The notes: generated from the sequence alone by a model not told the origin. Counted from the first letter of the stretch, positions 7,417 through 16,952 are shown. The stretch: 64,000 nt of DNA from an uncultured Pelagibacteraceae bacterium (GCA_902521615.1 CABYSJ010000001.1:60732-124731); one strand, 5' to 3'. A program made the numbers and translations.

Positions 7417-8065
7417 AAATAGATATTTTCTTTCAGAGTTTATTGGAAGTTGCTTCCTGGTAATGATCATAGTTGGATCAGGTTTAATGGCAGAAAATCT
7501 TACCGATGATACAGCTGTAATGTTAATAGCAAACACATTAGCTACAGGTGCTGGATTGTTTGTGCTAATAACTGTTTTTGCTGATGTTTCTGGAGCTCAT
7601 TTTAATCCATTTGTTAGCATTGCTATGACAATTACAGGAAAACTAAAAAAACGTCTTCTACCCTTTTATATTTCAGCTCAGATCCTTGGCTGTTTATTAG
7701 GTGTGGCTTTAGCTAATTTCTTTTTTGAACATCAGATTTTTGAATTCTCGACAAAATCAAGAGATGGTATCTATATTTTTGTATCAGAAATTATAGCAAC
7801 ATTAGGACTAATAATTATTATTTTTGGATCCATGAAGTCAGGTAAAATTACTGTAGCTGCATCTGTTGGGTTATATATTACAGCTGGTTATTGGTTTACT
7901 TCATCAACATCTTTTGCAAATCCTGCTGTAGCAATAGCAAGAACATTCACAGAGTCGTTTACCGGTATAAGTTATTTAAACACTCCTTTTTATATAATTG
8001 CAGAATTAATTGGTATGTTAATTGCTGTTTATATCGCAAAAAAATTATTCTTAGAAAAAGATTGA
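7406..8065 (+). CDS. MIP-family channel (aquaporin/aquaglyceroporin), likely AqpS-like
   Basis: This 219-residue membrane protein is predicted to have six helices. The two half-helix motifs are visible: HFNPFVSI, where the usual NPA is NPF, and FANPAVAIART with a normal NPA. The protein is coupled to arsC by an 11-base overlap. In rhizobia an AqpS channel next to arsC lets arsenite flow out of the cell, and the arrangement here suggests the same role. Water, glycerol or other neutral solutes remain possible. Confidence 0.85.
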   Translation: MKNKNRYFLSEFIGSCFLVMIIVGSGLMAENLTDDTAVMLIANTLATGAGLFVLITVFADVSGAHFNPFVSIAMTITGKLKKRLLPFYISAQILGCLLGVALANFFFEHQIFEFSTKSRDGIYIFVSEIIATLGLIIIIFGSMKSGKITVAASVGLYITAGYWFTSSTSFANPAVAIARTFTESFTGISYLNTPFYIIAELIGMLIAVYIAKKLFLEKD

Positions 8066-8550
8066 AAAATTTAAAACTAACAAACAATATTAAATTAATT
8101 AATAAAAAATTTAAAAAAAATGAATTTTATCATTTTTTAAAAACCTCAAACCTTTCAATCGTAATACCCAAAATTAAAAACAAGTATATTTTGGTTTCAC
8201 AAAAAAGAATTCCTATAAATCAAATTAATTTTGAGTTTCCATCTGGTATAATTGAAAAACATGAAACAGCTTTAATATCTGCTAAAAAAGAATTAATTGA
8301 AGAAACAGGATATAAATCAAGAAATAAATTGATAAAAATTACTACATTTTATTCTGAACCAGGTCGACTCACCACTAAAATTACTGGTTTTTTTTGTAAT
8401 AATCTTATTAAAATTTCAAAGCCTGAAAAAGGAATAAAAATCCACATAGTTTCAGATCATCAAATAATTAAATTAATTAAGAATGGTAAATTTAATAACG
8501 CCTCTCATATTGGTATGTTTTTGTTTTATAAAAAAAAATACGCTCGATAA
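8062..8550 (+). CDS. NUDIX hydrolase, start at TTG overlapping the aquaporin stop
   Basis: This 162-residue protein has a Nudix box GIIEKHETALISAKKELIEE followed by TGY, which fits G-x5-E-x7-KE-L-x-EE-x-G-hydrophobic. The usual Arg before the first Glu of REUXEE is Lys. It probably hydrolyses a nucleoside diphosphate derivative, perhaps an ADP-ribose type. The open frame extends further upstream into the aquaporin gene, but the TTG at 8062 overlaps its TGA (TTGA), a normal coupling geometry. The stop codon lies inside the stem of the hairpin that ends the operon. Confidence 0.8.
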   Translation: MKNLKLTNNIKLINKKFKKNEFYHFLKTSNLSIVIPKIKNKYILVSQKRIPINQINFEFPSGIIEKHETALISAKKELIEETGYKSRNKLIKITTFYSEPGRLTTKITGFFCNNLIKISKPEKGIKIHIVSDHQIIKLIKNGKFNNASHIGMFLFYKKKYAR

Positions 8551-8567
8551 CAGTATCGAGCGTATTT
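8536..8567. terminator. Bidirectional hairpin between NUDIX gene and phoX
   Basis: A 14-bp perfect stem (aaatacgctcgata with its reverse complement) closes a four-base loop ACAG. A-rich sequence precedes it and T residues follow on the plus strand, while the minus strand shows T residues after the stem (complement of 8531-8538). It lies between two convergent genes and probably ends transcription from both. The NUDIX stop codon is part of the stem. Confidence 0.8.
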
Positions 8568-8584
8568 CAGGGGTATATTGTTAA

Positions 8585-10501
8585 TTAACCAATTCTAGAG
8601 CCATCATTTTTTCTAATAGCTATAATTGAAGATCTTGGAGCCGTTCCAGGTCCGTCTGGCCATATAGAATTACCTTTTTCACCTGGATGTTGAATACCAA
8701 CAAACATAGTTTTGTAATCTTTACTCCAGGTCAATCCTGTAACCTCTGCCTCATTAGGTCCTACAAGAAATCTTTTAATCTCACCTGTCTTTGGGTCACC
8801 ATACAACATTTGATTATTACCCATACCAGCAAAGTCTCCTGAATTAGAGTATTTTCCATCTGTTTGTATCCATAATCCTCCTTTAGAATCAAATTTAATT
8901 CCATCAGGAGCATTAAACATATTTTCCTTAGTTATGTTTTTAGATCCAGCATTTGGTCCTTTGTGAACAGCTGGATTTCCAACTAAAGCAAATATATCCC
9001 ATTTAAAATTAGATGAAGCATGATCACCTTTATCTGCTGTCCATCTAACAATTTGACCATATTGATTGTTTATTCTGGGGTTAGGTCCATTTACAGACGT
9101 ATCATCGCCACCAGCATTTGGTTTTTTTCCTCTGTTCTTATTATTTGTTAAAGCAACATATGCTTCTGCTTTTAATGGATTTGCTGCAACCCATTCAGGT
9201 CTATCCATTGTAGTCCCGCCTGCTGCAGAAGCTGCCATTCTAGTGTGAATAGCTATTTCGGCTTTAGACTTCATTCCAGTTGTTTTAGGTGTTAAAGGTA
9301 ACCATTTGCCTTTTCCATTGTCATCAAACTTGGCTACAAATAAATCTCCATCTTCTAAAACTTTGGAGTTATCACCATTTTTATTATATTTTTTTGATGA
9401 AATGAATTTATACAAATACTCACCTCTTTCATCATCTCCCAAATAAACAACAACTTCATTATTTTTACCAAGTGTTACCTCAGCATTTTCGTGCTTAAAT
9501 CTTCCTAAAGCTGTTCTTTTTTTTGGAGTAGATGAAGGATTTAATGGATCGATTTCAACAACATAACCAGCTCTATTTGGCTCATTTGGTTCTAGATCCC
9601 AATTAAATCTATCATCAAATTTACCCCAAGCATAACCCCAATCCTTTGTTGAAATACCATATCTTTTAAATTCTGGTGGAATATCGGCATTAGGGTCAGT
9701 ATTAGAAAAATATCCGTTAAAGTTTTCCTCACATGCAAGATAAGTTCCCCATGGAGTTTTACCATTTCCACAATTATTCCAAGTCCCTAAAGATAGCGTT
9801 CCAGTAGGATCTGAAATAGTTTTTAACAAATCATGCCCTCTTGCAGGACCTGTAATTTCCATTCTTGAATCTGCGGTTATTCTTCTATTATATTTAGAGT
9901 CCTTAACTATTTCCCATTTACCATTTTTATTTGATATTTCAAAAATACTAACACCATGACCTGCTTTACCTTTTCTAACATCATCTGCTGTTTCAGGTAA
10001 TTTGGTGCCTCTGTTGTCGTAAATAATTGATCTATTTACATATTCATTATTGACAGCAATAATTGTTTTACCATCTTTAGTATAAAAAGTATCCATACCA
10101 TCATTGTTATCACCAAAGGCAAGTTCTTGACTTTCACCTGTACCTCTTGAGTAATGATCAAACCATTTACCCTTAGTAAATAATGGGTCACCCCACTTAG
10201 CTAAGATTTCCCAATTATATCCTTCTGGTACTGTAATATCATCTTTTGTATCTACTTTAATTGGTTTAAAATCTACAAGACCAGAAAATGCAGCTTCTGC
10301 ATCTGTAGAGCTTAACATGTTAAGTCCAGAACCAAGAACAAAAGCTGATGCGCCAAACATAGCACTATTTTTCATAAAGCTTCTTCTGCTCATTGCCTTT
10401 TGAAGTATATTGTCAAAATCAACCACTTCTGGCGGTGGATTATTTATTTCATCATATTCATCAATTGATAAATTATGTATTTTAGTTTTATTATTTTTCA
10501 T
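8585..10501 (-). CDS. phoX: PhoX-type (DUF839) exported phosphatase
   Basis: This 638-residue protein belongs to the PhoX/DUF839 family of calcium- and iron-dependent alkaline phosphatases that release phosphate from organic esters outside the cytoplasm. An RR motif (SRRSFMK, Arg39-Arg40) followed by a hydrophobic stretch marks Tat export, as in known PhoX. Family segments such as CEENFNGYF and LACEEN-like sequence, KHENAEV and GDDERGEYLYKF are present. The open frame extends upstream through a GTG, but the ATG at 10499-10501 has an AGGAG six bases before it and is preferred. Its place beside ppx, ppk and the pst-pho genes fits phosphate-starvation control. Confidence 0.85.
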   Translation of the reverse strand: MKNNKTKIHNLSIDEYDEINNPPPEVVDFDNILQKAMSRRSFMKNSAMFGASAFVLGSGLNMLSSTDAEAAFSGLVDFKPIKVDTKDDITVPEGYNWEILAKWGDPLFTKGKWFDHYSRGTGESQELAFGDNNDGMDTFYTKDGKTIIAVNNEYVNRSIIYDNRGTKLPETADDVRKGKAGHGVSIFEISNKNGKWEIVKDSKYNRRITADSRMEITGPARGHDLLKTISDPTGTLSLGTWNNCGNGKTPWGTYLACEENFNGYFSNTDPNADIPPEFKRYGISTKDWGYAWGKFDDRFNWDLEPNEPNRAGYVVEIDPLNPSSTPKKRTALGRFKHENAEVTLGKNNEVVVYLGDDERGEYLYKFISSKKYNKNGDNSKVLEDGDLFVAKFDDNGKGKWLPLTPKTTGMKSKAEIAIHTRMAASAAGGTTMDRPEWVAANPLKAEAYVALTNNKNRGKKPNAGGDDTSVNGPNPRINNQYGQIVRWTADKGDHASSNFKWDIFALVGNPAVHKGPNAGSKNITKENMFNAPDGIKFDSKGGLWIQTDGKYSNSGDFAGMGNNQMLYGDPKTGEIKRFLVGPNEAEVTGLTWSKDYKTMFVGIQHPGEKGNSIWPDGPGTAPRSSIIAIRKNDGSRIG

Positions 10502-10522
10502 AAAAATCTCCTTTAGAGAAAC

Positions 10523-10542
10523 ATCACAGAAAAATATGACAT
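10523..10542 (-). promoter_or_regulatory. Weak Pho box candidate before phoX
   Basis: On the minus strand the sequence contains TGTCAT and TGTGAT half-sites, which resemble PhoB half-sites. Their spacing is 13 rather than the usual 11 bases, so this is weaker than the sites before pstS and the lipid kinase gene. It ends about 21 bases from the phoX start. Confidence 0.3.
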
Positions 10543-10630
10543 TTAAATTAATGATATATTTCAATAAAATTAAAAATTTATTACAAAAAAAAATCACTAA
10601 CTTATAAGTTGTGATAGATTAAATTAAATA

Positions 10631-12142
10631 TTAATTATTTGAGTAAATTACTCTCGGCTCTAAAAATAATTCTCGCGCAAGAGCTTTAAATCTTTTTGTA
10701 ACTTGTTTAGAAATTATTTCTTGATGTTGTGCTGGAATTTTTAAAAATACAGAGTTACCTCTTTTATACAATTTAAATTCCTCTAAGAAGATAGTTGAAA
10801 TAGATGTAAGTGAGTGAGCAAATCTTAAGGCTGCACCAACTTGTTTACTAGAAAAAATTTCATTATTATTTAAAAATGTCAAATATTCTATTTTAGGGTT
10901 GTATTTAATGCTGCAGTACCTCCAATAACATGAAAGAGCTATTTGAATTCTTTCTTTATGTGAAAGTCTCAATAAAGGAGTATTTAATGTTTCTTGAAAA
11001 ACTAATTCTGCTTTTTGAAAAGCACCAAGTCCCCAATCCATATGACTTAAAACACAAGCTAAATTAAGCAATTTTTCATCGAAATGTTCATTACCATCAA
11101 ATACAGGTTTGATAAATTCATGATACTTTTTGTAAGTTAATCCCAAATCACCTCTTTTCTTAGAAATATATTCTAATGATTTTTCGAAAACTTGAGATTT
11201 ATCAATATTTTTAAAGTAATCTTTTGCCAGAGATCCCTCTCTAATACCGCTTATAGAGCATATTATGTTTTTTGGATTTGTTGCTCTCATGATCTCATCT
11301 AAAATTATAGAGCTATATGGTAGATAGGGTGTTCTAGATTTAGATATATATTCAACTGTTTTTAGTTTTGCTTTGTTGAACGATGCTATTTTTTCTACAA
11401 ATGTCGATATAGTTTCATAATTTACTGAATACTGATGGATTATGTGGACAGGGTGTTTATTTTGAAAAAGATGAAGTTTAAATAAAGCTCTCCATGTTCC
11501 ACCAACTAAATATAGGTTTTCAAATTTTTTTTTAAATAACCATTTCTCATCTCTCAAAAGTTTTTTTATATATTTGGAAAGGTTTCTCTTTTTTACAATT
11601 GGATTATTTATTAATCTTAAAACACCTAAGGGTAAAGATGTTTTATTAGTGATCAAACCATTTTCAACTCGAGCTAGTTCTAAACTACCTCCACCAAGAT
11701 CGGCAACTAACCCATCTACATTATCAAATCCAATTTTAACACCTTCTGCTGAACAAATTGCTTCTTCCTCACCACTTAAGATTTCTATTTTTTTCTTAAA
11801 AAGATTTTCTACGTATTCAACAAATGGTTTTGCATCAGTTGCTTCTCTTAAAACAGCAGTTGCTATTATTTTTAAATTAACAATTTTAGAAACATTTAAA
11901 ATCTCTGAAAATCTCTTCAATACTTTTTGAGCATAATCAACACCAGACTTATGAAGTTTTCTTGATTTATCTAAATTTTTACCAAGTTCACAAACAGCTT
12001 TTTCATTGAAAAATGGCACACGAGAAGAGCTAAAATCTTCATAAATTAGCATCCTAATAGAATTAGATCCTATATCAATAACTGCTAATTTAGCAGGTTT
12101 TAATTTTAAATTTTGTTTATTTTTAAAAACTTTAATTTCCAC
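10631..12142 (-). CDS. ppx: Exopolyphosphatase, Ppx/GppA family
   Basis: This 503-residue member of the ASKHA phosphotransferase superfamily removes terminal phosphate from polyphosphate (or hydrolyses pppGpp). The N-terminal AVIDIGSNSIRML and the second nucleotide-binding motif GLVADLGGGSLEL (about 144-156) are clear. The C-terminal half holds an HD-like helical region (LACVLSHMDWG). The start is a GTG at 12140-12142, chosen because no earlier in-frame ATG exists and the family motif begins soon after. It overlaps the ppk stop by 11 bases, so polyphosphate synthesis and breakdown are encoded together. Confidence 0.9.
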   Translation of the reverse strand: MEIKVFKNKQNLKLKPAKLAVIDIGSNSIRMLIYEDFSSSRVPFFNEKAVCELGKNLDKSRKLHKSGVDYAQKVLKRFSEILNVSKIVNLKIIATAVLREATDAKPFVEYVENLFKKKIEILSGEEEAICSAEGVKIGFDNVDGLVADLGGGSLELARVENGLITNKTSLPLGVLRLINNPIVKKRNLSKYIKKLLRDEKWLFKKKFENLYLVGGTWRALFKLHLFQNKHPVHIIHQYSVNYETISTFVEKIASFNKAKLKTVEYISKSRTPYLPYSSIILDEIMRATNPKNIICSISGIREGSLAKDYFKNIDKSQVFEKSLEYISKKRGDLGLTYKKYHEFIKPVFDGNEHFDEKLLNLACVLSHMDWGLGAFQKAELVFQETLNTPLLRLSHKERIQIALSCYWRYCSIKYNPKIEYLTFLNNNEIFSSKQVGAALRFAHSLTSISTIFLEEFKLYKRGNSVFLKIPAQHQEIISKQVTKRFKALARELFLEPRVIYSNN

Positions 12143-14282
12143 TTTTAATTAATCTTAAGTTTAATTTTTTCGGTTTCATTTTTAATTTAGCTTTACCTCT
12201 TCCAGATAAACTAGGATTATTCATAAAATAATCATGGGCTGAAAAAGAATCATTTTCACTATATTTTATTTTTTTATAATTTCCACTAGCATCGAGTTCC
12301 CAACTTTGTTTTTTATCTAAATAATTAGCTAACATAATTTGATCAAGAACTTGTTCATGGACTGTTTGGTTTTCAATTGGAACTAGAAGTTCAACTCTTC
12401 GATTTAAATTTCTTGGCATTAAATCTGCTGATGAAATAAAAACTTTTGCATCTCTACTAGGCATTGTTTTTCCATTTGAAAAACAATAAATTCTTGAGTG
12501 TTCCAAAAATCTTCCAATCATGCTTTTAACTATTATATTTTCAGATTTATCTTTAACTCCAGGTCTTAAACAACAAACACCTCTTACAAATAAAAATATC
12601 TTTACTCCAGCATTTGAAGCTTCGTAAAATTTATCAATTATCGCTGGATCTACTAAGGAATTCATTTTGGCCCATATTTCACCTTTTTTACCTTTTTTGA
12701 CATTTGCTATCTCGTTAGCAATACATTTGTTCAAAGTTTCCCTAAGATTAATTGGTGATATAGATATTTTACTAAGATTTCGTGGTTTTGAATAACCAGT
12801 TACATAATTAAAAAATTTTTCTACATCAGTTGCTATTTTTTTATCAGAGCTAAATAAAGATAAGTCAGTATAAATTTTTGCATTAACTGGGTGATAATTG
12901 CCAGTTCCCAGATGTATATAAGTTTGAATTTTTCCCTGCTCTTTTCTTAATATTAAAGATGATTTTGCATGTGTTTTATATTTTGCAAAACCATAAACTA
13001 TTTGAATTCCTGCCTTTTCTAAACTTCTTGAAAGTTGAATGTTTGCTTCTTCATCAAATCTTGCTTTGATCTCTATTAAAGCGGTTACTGTCTTTCCATT
13101 TTCAGCTGCTGTTATTAAGGCTTTAACAATTGGAGAGTCTAACGTTGTTCTGTATAGAGTTTGTTTAATTGCTATAACTTTTTTATCATATGCAGCTTGA
13201 TTTAAAAACTCAACGACAGCATCAAATGTTTCAAAAGGGTGATGAACTATTAAATCCTTTTTTTTTATAGTATCAAAAAAATTATTATTAAATTCCTTTA
13301 ATCTCTCAACCTCTCTGGGATTAAAATTTTTAAATCTTAATTTAGAATTTTTAATTTTACAAACTTGGTCGATATCTTGAATTCCAACAATGCCTTCAAT
13401 TTCATAGATGTATTCAGATTTTACGTTTAACTTATTGGTTATAAACTTAATTAAGTCATTATTACTATTTTTTAAAATTTCTAAACGTACGATGTCACCT
13501 GTTCTTCTTCTTTTTAAAGCCAATTCAAAAGATCTTACTAAATCTTCGGCCTCCTCTTGAATTTCTACATCACTATCTCTTATAACTCTAAATAACATTT
13601 TTTTATCTAAATCATGATCAGGAAATATTTCAGAAGCAAAAAAACTTATAACATCATCAATAATTAAAAATTTTTTAAAACTTTTATTTCCATCTATTTC
13701 AATAAATCTTGATAAAGCTTTTGGAATTACTATTATTGCATTTAAAACTCTTTTTTTATTTTTCTTATTTAATCTCATAACTAATGCTCTTCCTTGATTT
13801 GCAATAAATGGAAAGGGATGAGCTGGGTCTATTGCCGATGGTGTTAGCAGAGGGTAAATTTCTTCATTAAAAATTTTAAATAATCTTTTTTGATCCGATT
13901 TACTTAAATTTTCAGGTTTAACTATACTTATATTTGCTTTTTTTAATTGAAGAATTAAATCTCTATATATTTTATTTTGTTTATTAAGAAGATTATTTGT
14001 TTCCAAAATAACTTCTCTCATTTGTTCATCAGGAGTAAGACCATCAGAGCTAAGAGAATCTACCTCTTGCTTGATTTGACTATATAAACCCGCGACACGT
14101 ACCATAAAGAATTCATCTAAATTTGATCCAGCTATAGATAAAAATTTAATTCTTTCATAAAGTGGGTTTTCAATATTTTGGGCTTCTAGAAGAACTCTGT
14201 CGTTGAATTTGAGCCAAGACAATTCTCTATTTATGTATTTAGATCTAAGTATTTCTTTATCTTGTTTTTTTAATGCAGACAT
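12132..14282 (-). CDS. ppk: Polyphosphate kinase
   Basis: This 716-residue PPK1 makes polyphosphate from ATP. It shows the N-terminal domain (YINRELSWLKFNDRVL), the family hallmark HPFPFIANQGRALVMRL, the active-site region HLGTGNYHPVNAKIYTDLSLF and the C-terminal PSRDAKVFISSADLMPRNLNRRVEL. The frame reaches a TTG further upstream, but the ATG at 14280-14282 is preferred and leaves 13 bases to the divergent sixA gene. The two promoters must therefore overlap each other's 5' ends. It lies in a phosphate gene island and overlaps ppx. Confidence 0.93.
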   Translation of the reverse strand: MSALKKQDKEILRSKYINRELSWLKFNDRVLLEAQNIENPLYERIKFLSIAGSNLDEFFMVRVAGLYSQIKQEVDSLSSDGLTPDEQMREVILETNNLLNKQNKIYRDLILQLKKANISIVKPENLSKSDQKRLFKIFNEEIYPLLTPSAIDPAHPFPFIANQGRALVMRLNKKNKKRVLNAIIVIPKALSRFIEIDGNKSFKKFLIIDDVISFFASEIFPDHDLDKKMLFRVIRDSDVEIQEEAEDLVRSFELALKRRRTGDIVRLEILKNSNNDLIKFITNKLNVKSEYIYEIEGIVGIQDIDQVCKIKNSKLRFKNFNPREVERLKEFNNNFFDTIKKKDLIVHHPFETFDAVVEFLNQAAYDKKVIAIKQTLYRTTLDSPIVKALITAAENGKTVTALIEIKARFDEEANIQLSRSLEKAGIQIVYGFAKYKTHAKSSLILRKEQGKIQTYIHLGTGNYHPVNAKIYTDLSLFSSDKKIATDVEKFFNYVTGYSKPRNLSKISISPINLRETLNKCIANEIANVKKGKKGEIWAKMNSLVDPAIIDKFYEASNAGVKIFLFVRGVCCLRPGVKDKSENIIVKSMIGRFLEHSRIYCFSNGKTMPSRDAKVFISSADLMPRNLNRRVELLVPIENQTVHEQVLDQIMLANYLDKKQSWELDASGNYKKIKYSENDSFSAHDYFMNNPSLSGRGKAKLKMKPKKLNLRLIKSGN

Positions 14283-14295
14283 ATATTTAAACTTT

Positions 14296-14820
14296 ATGCT
14301 CAAATTATACGTTATGCGTCATGCAAAATCTAGCTGGGACCATCCAAATCTTGAGGATCATGAAAGACCTTTAAGTAAGCGTGGCAAGAAAAATGCAAAA
14401 AAGATTTGTGAATTTTTTGTTAAAAAAAAATATAAGTTTGATTACATATTACTTTCATCATCAAAAAGAACAAAGAAAACGTTAAAAATTTTATTAAAAA
14501 AAATAGAAAAACCAAAAAAAATTATTTCTTCAAAAAAATTATACCTATCAAGTGAAGATAAAATTATAGATATAATAAAAAAAACACCTAAAAAATTTAA
14601 ATCTGTGCTTTTAATTAACCACGAGCCTGCTGTTAGAAATCTAGTACGATCACTGACAAAAAATCATAACAACAATCATTTTAAGTTATTAAACTATAAA
14701 TTTCCAACATCAGCTTTTGCAAAAATTTATTTTGATTTTAATGAATGGAATAAATTAGATGGAAGTGGTTTAATTAAGGAATTTATGAGACCTAAAGACC
14801 TTCAAGATTCTAAAGAATAA
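14296..14820 (+). CDS. SixA-like histidine phosphatase
   Basis: This 174-residue histidine-phosphatase superfamily protein starts MLKLYVMRHAKSSWDHP. The catalytic RHAK motif, a later conserved SSSKRTKKTLK segment and LLINHEPAVRNLVRSL with the second His are present. SixA proteins remove phosphate from phosphohistidine in signalling proteins. Other small members act on sugar phosphates or nucleotides, so the substrate here is open. The start at the ATG 14296 is preferred over extensions into ppk. Its last 19 bases overlap the end of phoB on the other strand. It is the only rightward gene within this leftward pho cluster. Confidence 0.75.
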   Translation: MLKLYVMRHAKSSWDHPNLEDHERPLSKRGKKNAKKICEFFVKKKYKFDYILLSSSKRTKKTLKILLKKIEKPKKIISSKKLYLSSEDKIIDIIKKTPKKFKSVLLINHEPAVRNLVRSLTKNHNNNHFKLLNYKFPTSAFAKIYFDFNEWNKLDGSGLIKEFMRPKDLQDSKE

Positions 14821-15485
14821 CCTGCTGATCTTACAGTTCTAATTAATGGTTTGGTTTTATCTATATTAATAGCTTGTCTTAATCTTCTAATATGTACATC
14901 GACTGTTCTAGACTCTACATAAATATTTTCACCCCAAACATTGTTTAATAGTTGTTCTCGTGAATATACTCTTTTTGGATTTTTGATAAAAAAATCTAAT
15001 AATTTAAATTCTGTAGGACCTAAATTTATTTCAACATTATTTCTATAAACTCTTTTTGTTATTCTATCTATTTTTAGATCTGTAAACTCAACAACATCTG
15101 CAGATGATTGTGGTTTTGATCTTCTAAGTAGTGATTTAATTCTTGCATTAAGTTCTTTTTGACTAAATGGCTTTGTTACATAATCATCTGCACCTGTATC
15201 AAAAGCTCTTAATTTGTCCTCTTCCTCACCTTTTGCTGTCAACATTATTACAGGTATGTCGTTATACTTTTTATCTTTTTTTAAATTCTTACATATTTCA
15301 ACACCTGACAAATCTGGCAACATCCAATCCATTAATATTAAGTCAGGATGCTTATCTTTAATTTGTTTAAGTGCATCTTCACCATTTTCGGAATAGCTTA
15401 CTTTGTGACCTTCTTTTTCAAGATTATATTTTAGCAGCGTTACTATTGAAGTTTCATCTTCAGCAATAAACACGTGAGCAGACAT
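14802..15485 (-). CDS. phoB: Phosphate response regulator PhoB
   Basis: This 227-residue OmpR-family regulator binds Pho boxes when phosphorylated by PhoR. The receiver domain has the acidic pocket EDE at 9-11, the phospho-acceptor Asp53 (LMDWMLPD) and the conserved Thr and Lys (MLTAK, TKPF). The C-terminal winged-helix domain contains LGPTEFKLLDFF and VDVHIRRLRQAI. The gene is the last of the pst-phoU-phoB run, three bases after phoU, as in many alphaproteobacteria. Its 3' end overlaps sixA on the opposite strand. Confidence 0.93.
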   Translation of the reverse strand: MSAHVFIAEDETSIVTLLKYNLEKEGHKVSYSENGEDALKQIKDKHPDLILMDWMLPDLSGVEICKNLKKDKKYNDIPVIMLTAKGEEEDKLRAFDTGADDYVTKPFSQKELNARIKSLLRRSKPQSSADVVEFTDLKIDRITKRVYRNNVEINLGPTEFKLLDFFIKNPKRVYSREQLLNNVWGENIYVESRTVDVHIRRLRQAINIDKTKPLIRTVRSAGYSLES

Positions 15486-15488
15486 TTA

Positions 15489-16196
15489 TTACTTTTCTCC
15501 TGTTACTATTGGCTCTGTTCCTTTTGGACGATCTCCTTCTAAATACTCTCCTGTAACTAAATAATATACCTGCTCTGCAACGTTTGTTGTGTGATCACCG
15601 ATACGTTCAATATTTTTAGTAACAAATAATAAATGAGTACCATCATCTAGATTTTTTTCGTCTTCCTTCAAATATTTTATTACTTCTTGCATACATAAAT
15701 TTGTTAAATCATCTATTTGTTCATCACCTTCCCAGACATTTATAGCCATAGCAGATGACCTATCTAAATATGCATCCAAAATATATTTTAGTTGTTTTTG
15801 AACATTAGAAGAAACTCTTACCAAAGCTTCGGTCAAATTTTTTGGTAAATTTTCATTTAATAATAATGTTCTTTTTGAAATATTCTTTGCCAAATCACCT
15901 ATTCGTTCTAAATCAGATGAAATTTTCAATGCGGTTACAGTTTCTCTTAAATCTATTGCCATTGGTTGTCTTAAAGCAATTAGATTTACCACCTGTTGCT
16001 CTATTAAAGTTTCAAACTTATCTATTTTTTCGTCATCTTTTATAACAGCTTCCGCATTATCACTATTTCTTGTGGTAATGGCTTGAATAGCCTTGCCTAA
16101 TGACTCCTCGCAAAAACCACCCATTTTAATTATATTACTATTTAAATTTTTAAGTTCTTCCTCGTAAGACTTAACCGTGTGTGGTGCTTCAACCAT
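15489..16196 (-). CDS. phoU: Phosphate signalling protein PhoU
   Basis: This 235-residue all-helical protein links the Pst transporter to PhoR and keeps the Pho system off when phosphate is plentiful. Two PhoU repeats are visible, with the acidic metal-binding patterns ISSDLERIGDLAKNI and VTKNIERIGDHTTNVAEQV. The ATG shares a base with the pstB stop codon. Length and position are normal. Confidence 0.95.
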   Translation of the reverse strand: MVEAPHTVKSYEEELKNLNSNIIKMGGFCEESLGKAIQAITTRNSDNAEAVIKDDEKIDKFETLIEQQVVNLIALRQPMAIDLRETVTALKISSDLERIGDLAKNISKRTLLLNENLPKNLTEALVRVSSNVQKQLKYILDAYLDRSSAMAINVWEGDEQIDDLTNLCMQEVIKYLKEDEKNLDDGTHLLFVTKNIERIGDHTTNVAEQVYYLVTGEYLEGDRPKGTEPIVTGEK

Positions 16197-16951
16197 TATC
16201 CAAACCTCCCTGTAATATAATCCTGAGTTCTTTTATTTTCAGGATTCTTAAATATTTTATCAGTAGAACCATGTTCTATCAATTCTCCCAAATGAAAAAA
16301 GCCTGTGTTTTGGGATACTCTTGCTGCTTGAGCCATTGAATGAGTAACTATTATAATAGTATGGTCTTTTTTTAACTCATCAATTAGTTCTTCTATTTGA
16401 GCTGTAGCAATAGGATCTAAAGCAGAACAAGGCTCGTCCATAAGAATAACTTCAGGTTTAACTGAAATAGCCCTTGCTATGCATAATCTTTGTTGTTGTC
16501 CACCAGACAAACCAGTTCCTGGTTCATGAAGTCTATCTTTGACCTCTTCCCATAACGCTGCTTTTTTTAAGCTATTTTCAACTATTTCATCCATTTCATT
16601 TTTTGATTGAGCCATGCCATGAATTGTTGGGCCATAAGAAATGTTTTCATAAATAGTTTTAGGAAAAGGATTTGGTTTTTGAAAAACCATACCAATTTTT
16701 TCTCTTAATCTAACTACATCACAACTCTTGTCATTGATATCAAAATCATTGATAATAATCTGACCTTTAACTCTGCATATATCAATCACATCATTCATTC
16801 TATTAAGACATCTTAAAAAAGTAGATTTACCACAACCTGAAGGACCAATTAGTGCTGTAACCTGATTTTCTTCAATATCTAAGTTTATATTGAATAGAGC
16901 TTGTTTCTTTCCATAGAAAACATCTACATTTTTTGAATTTATCTTTATCAT
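16196..16951 (-). CDS. pstB: Phosphate ABC transporter ATP-binding protein PstB
   Basis: This 251-residue ATPase drives phosphate uptake through PstCA. Walker A is GPSGCGKST, the signature is [14 protein letters not shown], Walker B is [13 protein letters not shown], and [10 protein letters not shown] is PstB-specific. The ATG at 16949-16951 is chosen over an upstream TTG because it has GGAG seven bases before it and starts one base after the pstA stop. Translation is probably coupled along pstC-pstA-pstB-phoU. Confidence 0.95.
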   Translation of the reverse strand: MIKINSKNVDVFYGKKQALFNINLDIEENQVTALIGPSGCGKSTFLRCLNRMNDVIDICRVKGQIIINDFDINDKSCDVVRLREKIGMVFQKPNPFPKTIYENISYGPTIHGMAQSKNEMDEIVENSLKKAALWEEVKDRLHEPGTGLSGGQQQRLCIARAISVKPEVILMDEPCSALDPIATAQIEELIDELKKDHTIIIVTHSMAQAARVSQNTGFFHLGELIEHGSTDKIFKNPENKRTQDYITGRFG

Positions 16952-16952
16952 C

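Noticed and set aside
7891..8061. Longer N-terminal extension of the NUDIX gene
   Set aside because: The extension runs through the aquaporin coding region and has no family similarity. The TTG at 8062 overlapping the aquaporin stop is a better start.
10502..10597. N-terminal extension of phoX from a GTG
   Set aside because: The ATG at 10501 has an AGGAG in place and the Tat motif follows at a normal distance. The extension would remove the promoter region.
10410..10607. Rightward open frame over the phoX 5' end
   Set aside because: It is antisense to the Tat signal region of phoX, has no ribosome site and no family similarity.
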